DNA of 64,000 nucleotides from a virus. The notes below the pieces were generated by a model that made no database searches, had not been told where the DNA came from, and saw only the letters and a program-made list of their open reading frames with translations. The stretch spans positions 62,001 through 126,000 of the IMG/VR virus record IMGVR_UViG_3300020057_000027; one strand, written 5' to 3'. Positions 44,823-52,391 of this stretch are shown in pieces; the first letter of the stretch is position 1; every line of letters starts with the position of its first letter. A program made the translations under genes and the position numbers.

Positions 44823-45038
44823 ATGAAACACTTCTATAATCCACAATATGACTGCTTGGATATAGAACACGTCATGTTTTTGCGCGAGGTTTTAATTCAA
44901 TTAAAACACGAAGTTGTATCCATTCCAGAAGAGTATCTGATGGAAGAAGATGTGCGAATATATTTGGAAGATAGATTTGATTGGTTTGCTAAACTACAGT
45001 TAGAACTTGACTTATTGTTACTGGACGTGATACACTAA
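44823..45038 (+). CDS. Small acidic helical protein
   Basis: 71 residues from the ATG at 44823. FLREVLIQLKHEVVSIPEEY, then leucine-rich end LQLELDLLLLD. The promoter for the next gene is inside its 3' end. Confidence 0.55.
   Translation: MKHFYNPQYDCLDIEHVMFLREVLIQLKHEVVSIPEEYLMEEDVRIYLEDRFDWFAKLQLELDLLLLDVIH
45007..45036 (+). promoter_or_regulatory. Sigma70-like promoter, leaderless spacing
   Basis: TTGACT, 18 bases, TACACT, six bases to the ATG at 45043. Confidence 0.55.
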
Positions 45039-45042
45039 TAGT

Positions 45043-45273
45043 ATGGGTAAAAAGAAAAAGATAATTGAGCTTCCAAAAACTAAGAATCCTGATGTAGGAG
45101 TTATTGAGTTTGTGTTAGATGCGAGAGCTACTGAATTGAGAAATAAAATTGAAGAATTAAATTCTGAAGTAGAAGATCTATCAAACGAATTAGAAGAAGT
45201 TGAAAACGCACTTACTGAATTAGGTATTGTAACTGATGTACTATTAGATAATAATTTATTGAAGGACGAGTGA
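45043..45273 (+). CDS. Small coiled-coil protein
   Basis: 76 residues: basic start (MGKKKKIIELPKTK), then a long heptad helix (LNSEVEDLSNELEEVENALT). Confidence 0.6.
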   Translation: MGKKKKIIELPKTKNPDVGVIEFVLDARATELRNKIEELNSEVEDLSNELEEVENALTELGIVTDVLLDNNLLKDE

Positions 45274-45854
45274 TGAGTATACAGGGTAGATTTAAAAAGA
45301 TTTTCGGATTCAAAGAACAGTATCTTCATGAGACTTCTATTGGACGTATCTATCAACACTCTCAAGAAAAAACTATTGGGATGATGACTGCTTTTAGAAG
45401 TGAGTTCGAGTTAAAAGAAAACATAAGACGCAATCAGCAATTGAAATTTAGTATACAAACTAATGGTTTTGGTTTTATTAATTTAACTGGGCACTATGTA
45501 GAAAACGGAAAGCCCGTTGTTGAACAGAGCTTTTTAATTATTAGTTCCCCTGATGATAACGGTAAACTGAAAGGATTCTTAAAAGCTTCAGGACATAAAT
45601 GGAATCAAGACAGTGTTCTGTATAAAGAATTCGGTGAAAAAGCTATGCTGATCGGAACATCTGCCGGTAATGATACTAATGGTAATCCACGTTGGCCTGG
45701 CCTGGGCACTGAAGTTACTGTTGGTGATTGGAAAGCAAATAAGATAGGACAATTTTACAGTCAATTAAAAGGTCGAGGTAATCGAACATTCGTGTTTGAA
45801 TCTGCCGACTATGAGCCAAATTTATTCACAAAAGCATATAGAGGTAGAGTATGA
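45273..45854 (+). CDS. Protein of unknown function
   Basis: 193 residues from the ATG at 45273, overlapping the previous stop (TGATG). Beta-rich N-terminal half (LKFSIQTNGFGFINLTGHYV) and FLKASGHKWNQDSVLYKEFG followed by glycine-rich loops. No family recognised. Overlaps the next gene (ATGA). Confidence 0.65.
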   Translation: MSIQGRFKKIFGFKEQYLHETSIGRIYQHSQEKTIGMMTAFRSEFELKENIRRNQQLKFSIQTNGFGFINLTGHYVENGKPVVEQSFLIISSPDDNGKLKGFLKASGHKWNQDSVLYKEFGEKAMLIGTSAGNDTNGNPRWPGLGTEVTVGDWKANKIGQFYSQLKGRGNRTFVFESADYEPNLFTKAYRGRV

Positions 45855-46180
45855 ACAATTTTGAAAACCATTTAGAGGGTACTTATATTCCATACACCGG
45901 CGGGCGATTTTATACGTTTGTTGAAAGGGATGTATTTGAAGATTATTTCGATAAGATTGATGATGAATCATTAGAAGATTTAACTGTGGGTGAAACGTAT
46001 ACTTTCTTCCGTGTTGTTAAAGACCAGAAGACCGATGAGGTTTTGTTTGTCAAAATTACCGGAGAGATTATTTCAATAAATGAAACAGAGATGGTTTTTA
46101 TCCATACTGGAACATTGGGTAAGGTAATGAGTTTGGATAACTTTCTTGAGAACTGGTTTTTCATGTCAGGTAAAGTATAA
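45851..46180 (+). CDS. Small beta-rich protein
   Basis: 109 residues. LTVGETYTFFRVVKDQKTDE then VLFVKITGEIISINETEMVF suggests a small barrel. Confidence 0.6.
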   Translation: MNNFENHLEGTYIPYTGGRFYTFVERDVFEDYFDKIDDESLEDLTVGETYTFFRVVKDQKTDEVLFVKITGEIISINETEMVFIHTGTLGKVMSLDNFLENWFFMSGKV

Positions 46181-46214
46181 TAAATAGGTCTATTAGTTTA
46201 TAGAGGTAATACAA

Positions 46215-46445
46215 ATGGCAACATATCATACAACAGAAGAAGAAGCGGCAATCAGAGCATTAAGCACAAGAGATCTAGCAAAGAAAAATAACAAGATGCT
46301 GAATGAAGCACTTGTTGCGGATACTCCAGATAAGAAACTTAAACATAGTGAATGTAAAGCTATTGTAAGAGAAGAGCTTGCCACTAGAGGTATTCTTTCC
46401 TCATCGGCCGAAGAGCGTTTGATTGATGGCACTGAATTAGTATAA
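46215..46445 (+). CDS. Small helical protein
   Basis: 76 residues with GAGGT upstream. TTEEEAAIRALSTRDLAKKN then KLKHSECKAIVREELATRGI. AATAAATA at 46178-46185 may be a late-type promoter. Confidence 0.55.
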   Translation: MATYHTTEEEAAIRALSTRDLAKKNNKMLNEALVADTPDKKLKHSECKAIVREELATRGILSSSAEERLIDGTELV

Positions 46446-46458
46446 GGATAATTTCATT

Positions 46459-46710
46459 ATGTTAGAATTGAATGATTATGAAAAAGGTCAAGTAAAAGAT
46501 GCTATTCGGATAGCTTGCGAACATTATGGATATGGTTCATCCCTATCTAGTCCATATGCACTTAAATTTGTGCTTAATAAGAAATTAGAAAGTATTCGCA
46601 ATTCTCAATATCAAGGTATTAATGATAGTACACTTCTTTTAAACACTGGAACATCTGCCATGCTAATTCGTGCTGCTATTGCTTTTTTAGAAAAGGAATA
46701 TCAAGTATGA
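46459..46710 (+). CDS. Small helical protein
   Basis: 83 residues. YEKGQVKDAIRIACEHYGYG then LLLNTGTSAMLIRAAIAFLE. Similar in layout to the helical family at 46933-48491. Overlaps the next gene (ATGA). Confidence 0.55.
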   Translation: MLELNDYEKGQVKDAIRIACEHYGYGSSLSSPYALKFVLNKKLESIRNSQYQGINDSTLLLNTGTSAMLIRAAIAFLEKEYQV

Positions 46711-46964
46711 AAGTTGGTGAATTAATTGAATTACTAAAGACAGCTCCACAAGATCTTGAAGTGTTAGTTCCAGGATATGAAGGTGGATTTGATGACATAA
46801 CTCGGGCCGTTACAGACTATGTAACATTTAATGCTAATAAGGAATGGTGGATGGGTTCACATGATGTTATTGAACCTAATCAGGTAAAAGACACAGAAAG
46901 GCCAAACGCATTGCTATTAAGGACTACTCGTAATGAAAGAAAACTCGGCGCAGAAAGCGATTAA
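46707..46964 (+). CDS. Conserved small protein of the KVGELIELLK family
   Basis: 85 residues. MKVGELIELLKTAPQDLEVL then VPGYEGGFDDITRA matches a small family widespread in phages and bacteria (a short helix plus strand with GYEGG-DD). Function unknown. Confidence 0.75.
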   Translation: MKVGELIELLKTAPQDLEVLVPGYEGGFDDITRAVTDYVTFNANKEWWMGSHDVIEPNQVKDTERPNALLLRTTRNERKLGAESD

Positions 46965-47193
46965 AGACTTTCTATTAAATGAAGTCCTTAGACGTGATGA
47001 TACTATATCGGAACGTGAGTTAAAACTTACTGAAGCGATGATCCGCGCGAAGCTGGCAGAGCTTGTTGTCCAAGTAGAAAAATTAGATGATAAATCTTCC
47101 GCAGATGCTTATAATAGCTATTTGCTTACCGCACTATCATTAAAAATAATACTATCATATTCAAAAAAGTTGAGGGCCGATGCAGTGGTTTAA
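46933..47193 (+). CDS. Small helical protein, accessory family B
   Basis: 86 residues, overlapping its neighbours. Helix MIRAKLAELVVQVEKLD, a short charged linker, helix YLLTALSLKIILSYSKKL. The same helix-linker-helix arrangement recurs in the next four genes. Confidence 0.55.
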   Translation: MKENSAQKAIKDFLLNEVLRRDDTISERELKLTEAMIRAKLAELVVQVEKLDDKSSADAYNSYLLTALSLKIILSYSKKLRADAVV

Positions 47194-47650
47194 AAAGCTA
47201 TTTAAGAAATCACTTAATACTCAATTAAATGAGGCAGCACACGAATTCAAAGATCTTGATGCTAATGATATTGGTTCAGCTACTAGTACAGCATCTACTC
47301 ATCCAGTAACACATTCATGGAGTCAAAATGCTCATAATGTTCATATACCGATGGGAGCTGTTCCGGGAATAATGGGTGCCCACGTTCATACTCCACCAAG
47401 CCAGAATCCAGTTTATGCGGGTGTAGGAATTCCTAATAATTTTAATATTCAAAAAAGAGATAGGTCAGTAACTTCATATAGAGCGCGGGAATATGTGGAT
47501 AAACTCAATTTAAAAATCGCCAGTCTAATAAGAATAAGACTTGTTGCTAAGACACAAGAAGAAAAAGACGCATTGACGTTATCAATTGATATATTAGAAA
47601 TGAGCAGGGAACTTGTAACGGAAGTATTTGTCAATCAACTAAAAGATTAA
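47180..47650 (+). CDS. Protein with family B helical C-terminus
   Basis: 156 residues. N-terminal 90 residues are Ser/His/Pro-rich and probably disordered. The C-terminal part (LNLKIASLIRIRLVAKTQEE then KDALTLSIDILEMSRELV) has the family B layout. Confidence 0.6.
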   Translation: MQWFKKLFKKSLNTQLNEAAHEFKDLDANDIGSATSTASTHPVTHSWSQNAHNVHIPMGAVPGIMGAHVHTPPSQNPVYAGVGIPNNFNIQKRDRSVTSYRAREYVDKLNLKIASLIRIRLVAKTQEEKDALTLSIDILEMSRELVTEVFVNQLKD

Positions 47651-47651
47651 T

Positions 47652-48029
47652 ATGAAACTTTTTAAAGATGTGGGGTTTCTATTAAGGTGGTATGATAAAG
47701 AAGATCTATTATATTTCTATGAGCAATTACAGAATAGAATAACCAATACAGTTAAGAGTGAAACGACAGATAACGAAAAGCTTCAGGGATACATCTGGAA
47801 GATAATGGCTACTACTATTGAACGTTGTCTTCCTCAAAGTAGAAGATATACAAGAATAAACGAAAAACAGAGAGAAGAGTTCTGCCAATTAATATCAGAT
47901 AGAATGAAAGATTTGAATGTACAGTATCAAGATTACACAATAACAAAACAAGAAAGAGAAACTATATTGTTTAGTTTATATGCAATGAAGTTTCTTTTGG
48001 CCTTAGCAAAACACGATGACCTATTTTAG
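47652..48029 (+). CDS. Helical protein, family B layout
   Basis: 125 residues. FCQLISDRMKDLNVQYQDYT then QERETILFSLYAMKFLLALA is the family B pair of helices, after an extra N-terminal helix region. Confidence 0.6.
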   Translation: MKLFKDVGFLLRWYDKEDLLYFYEQLQNRITNTVKSETTDNEKLQGYIWKIMATTIERCLPQSRRYTRINEKQREEFCQLISDRMKDLNVQYQDYTITKQERETILFSLYAMKFLLALAKHDDLF

Positions 48030-48037
48030 GAGACAAT

Positions 48038-48259
48038 ATGAATAAGAATAAATTAAATGAACTTGTGGCTCGCATCGAAGCTAAACTGGATAAAATGCCA
48101 GATAATACTAAGAAGACAAAAGAGAAAGAAGATATTCTCTTGACAAAAGGTATATTAGAGTTTATACTGATGTTAGCTCAAAATGAATTGAGTAAAAATT
48201 CTGAAAATGGATTAGTGGCAACACTAGAGGAAGTATATAACTTAACACACGATGAGTAG
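48038..48259 (+). CDS. Small helical protein, family B
   Basis: 73 residues with AGGAG upstream. LNELVARIEAKLDKMPDNTK then KEDILLTKGILEFILMLAQN. Overlaps the next start by eight bases. Confidence 0.55.
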   Translation: MNKNKLNELVARIEAKLDKMPDNTKKTKEKEDILLTKGILEFILMLAQNELSKNSENGLVATLEEVYNLTHDE

Positions 48260-48491
48260 AGATATATTAGACGCATTTGAAAGGAGGCATGGGAAGAGAC
48301 AGTTTGAAAATGAACAACTTCCTAAGTTGACTGGCGTTGAAAAAAGATTATTTTGTGATAGACTACAAACTAAAATAGTAGCATTACAAAATCAATTGGA
48401 TAAAGAGAGTGGTTCAAATTTAGATAATCTTAAACTATCTCAGATGACTTTAATGTGGATATACGATCAAGTTTTTTATGGTAAATTATGA
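48252..48491 (+). CDS. Small helical protein, family B
   Basis: 79 residues. LFCDRLQTKIVALQNQLDKE then NLKLSQMTLMWIYDQVFYG. Overlaps the next ATG (ATGA). Confidence 0.55.
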   Translation: MSRDILDAFERRHGKRQFENEQLPKLTGVEKRLFCDRLQTKIVALQNQLDKESGSNLDNLKLSQMTLMWIYDQVFYGKL

Positions 48492-49066
48492 AAGATGAAT
48501 TAGAGAAAGAAATAACAGATAGTTGTCCTAAACTTTTCAGATCGTTCTGGGAAGAGAGACAAAAACTTAATGATCAATGGGCCGCTAAAGGTCGAGAACC
48601 TTTTCATCCGATTGCTTTTGGTTTTGAGTGTGGTGGTGGGTGGTTTCCTATCCTAAAAGAACTATGCTTAAAGATTGAAGCATTAATCAATACATTACCG
48701 TTAGACGAACAGCAAAATTTTCATGTTGCTCAGGTTAAAGAAAAGTTTGGCGGACTTAGATTCTATATGCATGGCGAGACTGATGAAATGAGTAAACTTA
48801 TCAGAGAAGCAGAAGAAAAATGTGATTCTACTTGTGAGACTTGTTCCGCTCCATCTATCCAATTAGGTCAGGGCTGGATTGTTAATGCTTGTCGGCCGTG
48901 TTGGGTGAAGTATGCAGTCGGCCACAGTTATCGCTATGATACTGATGAAGAATCCCAAGGAAAGTATTATGATGATACTGTAAAGCGCATTAATAAACGT
49001 AAGACCGCACTAGCAAGAGTAAACAAACTAAGAACTAGTAAGGGTTTAGAAATCCGTCATTATTAA
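48488..49066 (+). CDS. Conserved phage/bacterial protein with Cys motif
   Basis: 192 residues. PIAFGFECGGGWFPILKELC then HVAQVKEKFGGLRFYMHGET and CDSTCETCSAP is a conserved family seen in phages and prophages (F--GDGW--IL, QVKEKFG-LRFY, CE-CG). Three Cys after the core (CxxxCxxC) may bind zinc. Function unknown. Confidence 0.78.
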   Translation: MKDELEKEITDSCPKLFRSFWEERQKLNDQWAAKGREPFHPIAFGFECGGGWFPILKELCLKIEALINTLPLDEQQNFHVAQVKEKFGGLRFYMHGETDEMSKLIREAEEKCDSTCETCSAPSIQLGQGWIVNACRPCWVKYAVGHSYRYDTDEESQGKYYDDTVKRINKRKTALARVNKLRTSKGLEIRHY

Positions 49067-49107
49067 ATTGAACAAAATCAATACCTTATAGTCTCTTGGA
49101 ATAACTG

Positions 49108-49137
49108 TTGACAGTGACGGATAATCCATGATATACT
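49108..49137 (+). promoter_or_regulatory. Sigma70 promoter
   Basis: TTGACA, 18 bases, TATACT; a 100-base leader follows before the gene at 49246. Confidence 0.75.
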
Positions 49138-49245
49138 TATAGTATAGAGAGTGAGTTGATATCAAATTCATTCTGAGGTGTTTACGGTTTCCACCTTTCC
49201 CACCAGAGACATATAAACCGTTTATTTTATAATGAGGTATTGAAC

Positions 49246-49503
49246 ATGATTACACAAAACGAATTGAACAAACTAAGCAGAGAAGAACTAAGAGAATTAA
49301 ATCATCGTATCGTAGTAGCTTTAAACTATAAGCAAGCCGCACTAGCAATTACCTTTAGTGTTGGAGATCGGGTTTCCTTCACAGGAAAATATAATCAAAA
49401 ATTAACTGGTCAAGTTACCAAAGTAAACCTAAAAAGCATTAAAGTTAAAGATATTAATAATGGAAACTGGAAATGTTCACCAAGTCTATTAACTAAAATC
49501 TAA
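49246..49503 (+). CDS. Small KOW/SH3-like protein
   Basis: 85 residues from the ATG at 49246, with GAGGT upstream. Helical N-terminus (ELNKLSREELRELNHRIV), then VGDRVSFTGKYNQKLTGQVT, a KOW-like barrel. May bind RNA or the transcription/translation machinery. Confidence 0.65.
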   Translation: MITQNELNKLSREELRELNHRIVVALNYKQAALAITFSVGDRVSFTGKYNQKLTGQVTKVNLKSIKVKDINNGNWKCSPSLLTKI

Positions 49504-49537
49504 TAAAATCAACCACTTAGATATCGTGGAATAGTTG

Positions 49538-49567
49538 TTGACAGTAGCAGTTATTCCATGATATACT
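49538..49567 (+). promoter_or_regulatory. Sigma70 promoter with conserved 5' leader
   Basis: TTGACA, 18 bases, TATACT. The following bases ATAAGTATAGACAATAAGAA are identical after the promoter at 51076. Confidence 0.75.
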
Positions 49568-49605
49568 ATAAGTATAGACAATAAGAACTAAGAGGTAGTT
49601 ATATT

Positions 49606-49892
49606 ATGATTCAATTAAGTGATACGCAAGTAAAAAAAATTAAGCAAGTGACTGGATATCGTGGTCGTAATGTTAAACTAGAAAACTTTAAACCTGGAAT
49701 GGGTTTAGCTTCATATTGGGATGAGGGTTCTAAAAATAATTTTTGGATAATGGTCATGCGGTTCCGGTTTCATCTAATGGTGGACCGTTTCAAAAAAATG
49801 AAATCAAACTTGAAAATCTTGAAGCTAATCAAGTTGTAGCTGAAGTTAGTATTTTCAGAGGTAAATCAGTAGCTTTATATATTCATTCATAA
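49606..49892 (+). pseudogene. Small phage gene broken by a frameshift in a T-run
   Basis: The first frame reads MIQLSDTQVKKIKQVTGYRG to LASYWDEGSKNNFW. Near 49740-49745 (TTTTT) the family-like sequence continues in another frame as DNGHAVPVSSNGGPFQKNEI, ending SIFRGKSVALYIHS at 49892. One extra T would restore a 95-residue protein. The uninterrupted first frame ends at 49839 with an atypical tail. Sequencing error or real inactivation cannot be told apart. Confidence 0.6.
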
Positions 49893-49902
49893 GAGGTAAA
49901 TC

Positions 49903-50157
49903 ATGAGTACAGCAACAATAATTGAAAGTCCGGAAACTTTAGTTTTGTTTAGTTATACTACTCCGGTTGCTTATGTCAATAAGTTGACTGGAGAAGTTTT
50001 CAAGACAAGTAAAAAACATAGTAAGACTACTACTAAACATATCAATCAATTTTTTAGTGAGAAGGTTATTGGAAATACTCATTCTGCTTTTAACGTGATC
50101 GAAGTTGAGCAAGAGACATTAGACAAGAAATTTCCACTTAGCATTGTTAAACTATAA
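49903..50157 (+). CDS. Small protein of unknown function
   Basis: 84 residues with AGAGGT upstream. VLFSYTTPVAYVNKLTGEVF then KTTTKHINQFFSEKVIG is a pattern seen in small phage proteins. Confidence 0.6.
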   Translation: MSTATIIESPETLVLFSYTTPVAYVNKLTGEVFKTSKKHSKTTTKHINQFFSEKVIGNTHSAFNVIEVEQETLDKKFPLSIVKL

Positions 50158-50165
50158 GAGGTAAC

Positions 50166-50363
50166 ATGAAAGCAATATATTTTCCAAGTAGAAAAGAAGA
50201 ACTATTGAAGCTATTAGAAGAGCTTAAAGACGTTGTACTAGCTAGTCGAAGTCTACTAGAGGGTGAGCATTATCGTGATGCTAGTGAGACGGTAAAGAGC
50301 TTGATTGAGACAATAGAAGAAAGAGAAGTTGAAGAAGTTGTTTTGGGAGATCAATATGAATAA
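50166..50363 (+). CDS. Small helical protein
   Basis: 65 residues with AGAGGT upstream. RKEELLKLLEELKDVVLASR, acidic end. Overlaps the next gene by eight bases. Confidence 0.55.
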   Translation: MKAIYFPSRKEELLKLLEELKDVVLASRSLLEGEHYRDASETVKSLIETIEEREVEEVVLGDQYE

Positions 50364-50547
50364 AGAAAATTTAAATACTCCAAAACGTGTATGGGTGAAT
50401 TCACCTAGTACACTTCAACCATATCACGAGCTACACGGAAGAATTGGAATCGCAGTCTTAATAAAAGACGAAGTACGAATTTACTTCACGGAAGGTTCAG
50501 TTCATAATCAGCAAATAGATCCTTTATATCTTTCGGAGAAACATTAA
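50356..50547 (+). CDS. Small beta-rich protein
   Basis: 63 residues from the ATG at 50356, with GGGAG upstream. RIGIAVLIKDEVRIYFTEGS suggests a small sheet. Confidence 0.55.
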   Translation: MNKENLNTPKRVWVNSPSTLQPYHELHGRIGIAVLIKDEVRIYFTEGSVHNQQIDPLYLSEKH

Positions 50548-50548
50548 T

Positions 50549-50743
50549 ATGAAAAATGAAATATCAGTTGTGCTTAATGGGGTTGTTATTGGTAAGGTTT
50601 ATGAGCTATCAGATCGTTGGGTTGCTCAGCCGTCGTGGTCGCTTTATAGTTGTTCGTTTCTTAGCAGTGAAGAAGCAATAATTGAACTTAAATTCCATTA
50701 TCAAACAAGTCAATTGCAATCAGGTAATCATCAAATACAATAG
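50549..50743 (+). CDS. Small protein of unknown function
   Basis: 64 residues, one base after the previous stop. ISVVLNGVVIGKVYELSDRW then YSCSFLSSEEAIIELKFHY. Confidence 0.55.
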   Translation: MKNEISVVLNGVVIGKVYELSDRWVAQPSWSLYSCSFLSSEEAIIELKFHYQTSQLQSGNHQIQ

Positions 50744-50751
50744 AGGTATCA

Positions 50752-50988
50752 ATGAATAGTGAAGACATTAAACGTTATCAAAGAGCTTTTGAGCAGGGTA
50801 GACAAGACGTATTAAACAAAACAGATACACTAGAGCTTGCAAGAGACGAAAAGGAATATGAATTCTATATCAAAGGTCGTAAAGATGCTGGAGAGATTCC
50901 AGTTAAAGTTGAACCACGGATTGAAGGTTATTCAAGACAAACTGCGGAAACTGAAAACGTTAATCCACTTAAAACTATACTCTTCTAA
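50752..50988 (+). CDS. Small protein of unknown function
   Basis: 78 residues with AGAGGT upstream. DIKRYQRAFEQGRQDVLNKT then YEFYIKGRKDAGEIPVKVEP. Followed by a GGGTAAT/ATTACCC hairpin at 51008-51032 that may end transcription. Confidence 0.55.
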   Translation: MNSEDIKRYQRAFEQGRQDVLNKTDTLELARDEKEYEFYIKGRKDAGEIPVKVEPRIEGYSRQTAETENVNPLKTILF

Positions 50989-51075
50989 GAAAAACTCGTA
51001 GTTCTAAATGGGTAATATACTGGTTTCATTACCCTATTTCCGTTACTTATTACCCTATTATATTCCAAATAAGTA

Positions 51076-51105
51076 TTGACAAGAGCATTGGATCTATGGT
51101 ATACT
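51076..51105 (+). promoter_or_regulatory. Sigma70 promoter with conserved 5' leader
   Basis: TTGACA, 18 bases, TATACT, then the same transcribed start as at 49562 onward, leading to AAGAGGTA and the gene at 51141. Confidence 0.75.
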
Positions 51106-51140
51106 ATAAGTATAGACAATAAGAATAAGAGGTAATGAGA

Positions 51141-51434
51141 ATGAAAATTGAATTTAGTTTATTGAATAAGAAGTATAATGAAGCATTGAAGCTGGTTAAA
51201 AGTCCAGAGAATGAATCAAGTATTGTTAAGAACGTTCCGCTTGAGGTACTAGACAAGGTTAAAGAGATATTGAAAGAGACGTTTCCGAATTCAAAGTTTT
51301 ATGTTAAGTATAGAGGTCCAAGACAAGCTGTTGGATCTGCTAGTGGTACGTGTTGGAAAAAGTTTGCTAAGTCGGCAGCTATATATTTCAAAACGTCATA
51401 TGATTATGAGACAAGAACTTGGAAGTATCAGTAA
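51141..51434 (+). CDS. Small protein of unknown function
   Basis: 97 residues from the ATG at 51141 (an ATG at 51135 is too close to the Shine-Dalgarno). PLEVLDKVKEILKETFPNSK then FYVKYRGPRQ and YFKTSYDYE give a helix-strand layout. Confidence 0.55.
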   Translation: MKIEFSLLNKKYNEALKLVKSPENESSIVKNVPLEVLDKVKEILKETFPNSKFYVKYRGPRQAVGSASGTCWKKFAKSAAIYFKTSYDYETRTWKYQ

Positions 51435-51441
51435 TTAGAGA

Positions 51442-51582
51442 GCTTATAAGGTTTAAAATTATGCCGGGCTAGCTCAACGAAAGAGCGGCCAAAGAACACC
51501 GCACTGTCCGTGTTGAGGACAGAGAGCGGATTCTGGTGTAAGGGTTCCGGGTTAAACTCCCGGGCCCGGCGGCTTATAAGGT
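51442..51582 (+). repeat. Direct repeats flanking the tRNA-like structure
   Basis: GCTTATAAGGT occurs at 51442-51452 and again at 51572-51582, bracketing the tRNA-like RNA. Confidence 0.7.
51463..51570 (+). ncRNA. tRNA-like structure with a very long anticodon arm
   Basis: 108 bases. Acceptor-like stem GCCGGGC (51463-51469)/GCCCGGC (51564-51570), D-like arm GCTC/GAGC (from 51472), T-arm CCGGG-TTAAACT-CCCGG (51547-51563). The middle arm stacks CCA, GAA, CCGC and CTGTCC against GGACAG, GCGG, TTC and TGG with small bulges, closed by the seven-base loop GTGTTGA. Read as an anticodon loop this gives GUU. No CCA is encoded. A normal tRNA anticodon arm has five pairs; this has about sixteen. Confidence 0.65.
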
Positions 51583-51651
51583 AGCGTTGGAAGACGAGAA
51601 AATAACACGAGGCGACTGTACGCGCCTACTCTAATGAAAAGTTTTTTTATG

Positions 51652-51680
51652 TTGACAGTATATGATTAATCTGGTATTAT
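51652..51680 (+). promoter_or_regulatory. Sigma70 promoter, leaderless spacing
   Basis: TTGACA, 17 bases, TATTAT, six bases (TATAAT) to the ATG at 51687. Confidence 0.7.
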
Positions 51681-51686
51681 TATAAT

Positions 51687-52379
51687 ATGGGTTGCGATAT
51701 TCACATATATCCTGAGTGGTACTCTAAGAAAGACCAACTAGAAAGTATACCAGAAAAATCTGTTTGGATTCATTCCGCTTGTTCTGAATTTCATGTTGGT
51801 AGAAATTACGAGCTGTTTAGTATAATGGCTCAAGTAAGAGGTGCTTCTCCATTTGGTTATTCACCAAGAGGTTTACCCGATGATCCAGCTCCTGGATTTG
51901 ATGCTAGTTACAAATATAAACTAATAGTAATACCCGATGAAGAATTAAAAGAATCAGGTTCGTCGGATTTTGGACAGTCTTTTGTTGCAAAGAGTATAGC
52001 AGAAAATTGGAAAACCTGTTTATGTTATTCAATCAAAGTATTACAAGATGCAGATCCAGAAAACAGAAAAAGAGAAGAGATCATGCATCCAGATTATCAT
52101 TCTCATTCGTGGTTGACCACAAAAGAATTATTTCACGTTAGACAGATCTATCTAAGAGAGCAGATCGAATTTAATTACTCCCAATATGATATGACAAAGA
52201 AGAAAGTTAAACCTCTTCTTAAAAAGCTTGATGATTGTCCAGACCCTATAGACCTGTTCAATATAAATTTTGGTAATTTTGAATATACTAGTCTTAATGC
52301 TTTGATTGGTATGTTATATTCTGCTGAGAGAACTGATCCAGATACGCAAGGTAGAATAGTTTTTTGGTTTGATAGTTAA
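51687..52379 (+). CDS. Conserved MGCDIH-family phage protein
   Basis: 230 residues. MGCDIHIYPEWYSKKDQ, then VGRNYELFSIMAQVRGA, RGLPDDPAPGFDA and HPDYHSHSWLTTKELF make up a family common in phages. Conserved Cys, Asp and His suggest a metal site. Function unknown. No Shine-Dalgarno; leaderless start expected. Confidence 0.8.
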   Translation: MGCDIHIYPEWYSKKDQLESIPEKSVWIHSACSEFHVGRNYELFSIMAQVRGASPFGYSPRGLPDDPAPGFDASYKYKLIVIPDEELKESGSSDFGQSFVAKSIAENWKTCLCYSIKVLQDADPENRKREEIMHPDYHSHSWLTTKELFHVRQIYLREQIEFNYSQYDMTKKKVKPLLKKLDDCPDPIDLFNINFGNFEYTSLNALIGMLYSAERTDPDTQGRIVFWFDS

Positions 52380-52391
52380 AGGAAATATATT

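Noticed and set aside
49735-49750. Programmed -1 frameshift at the T5 run
   Set aside because: Zero-frame codons AAT TTT TGG do not form an X XXY YYZ heptamer; an indel is more likely.
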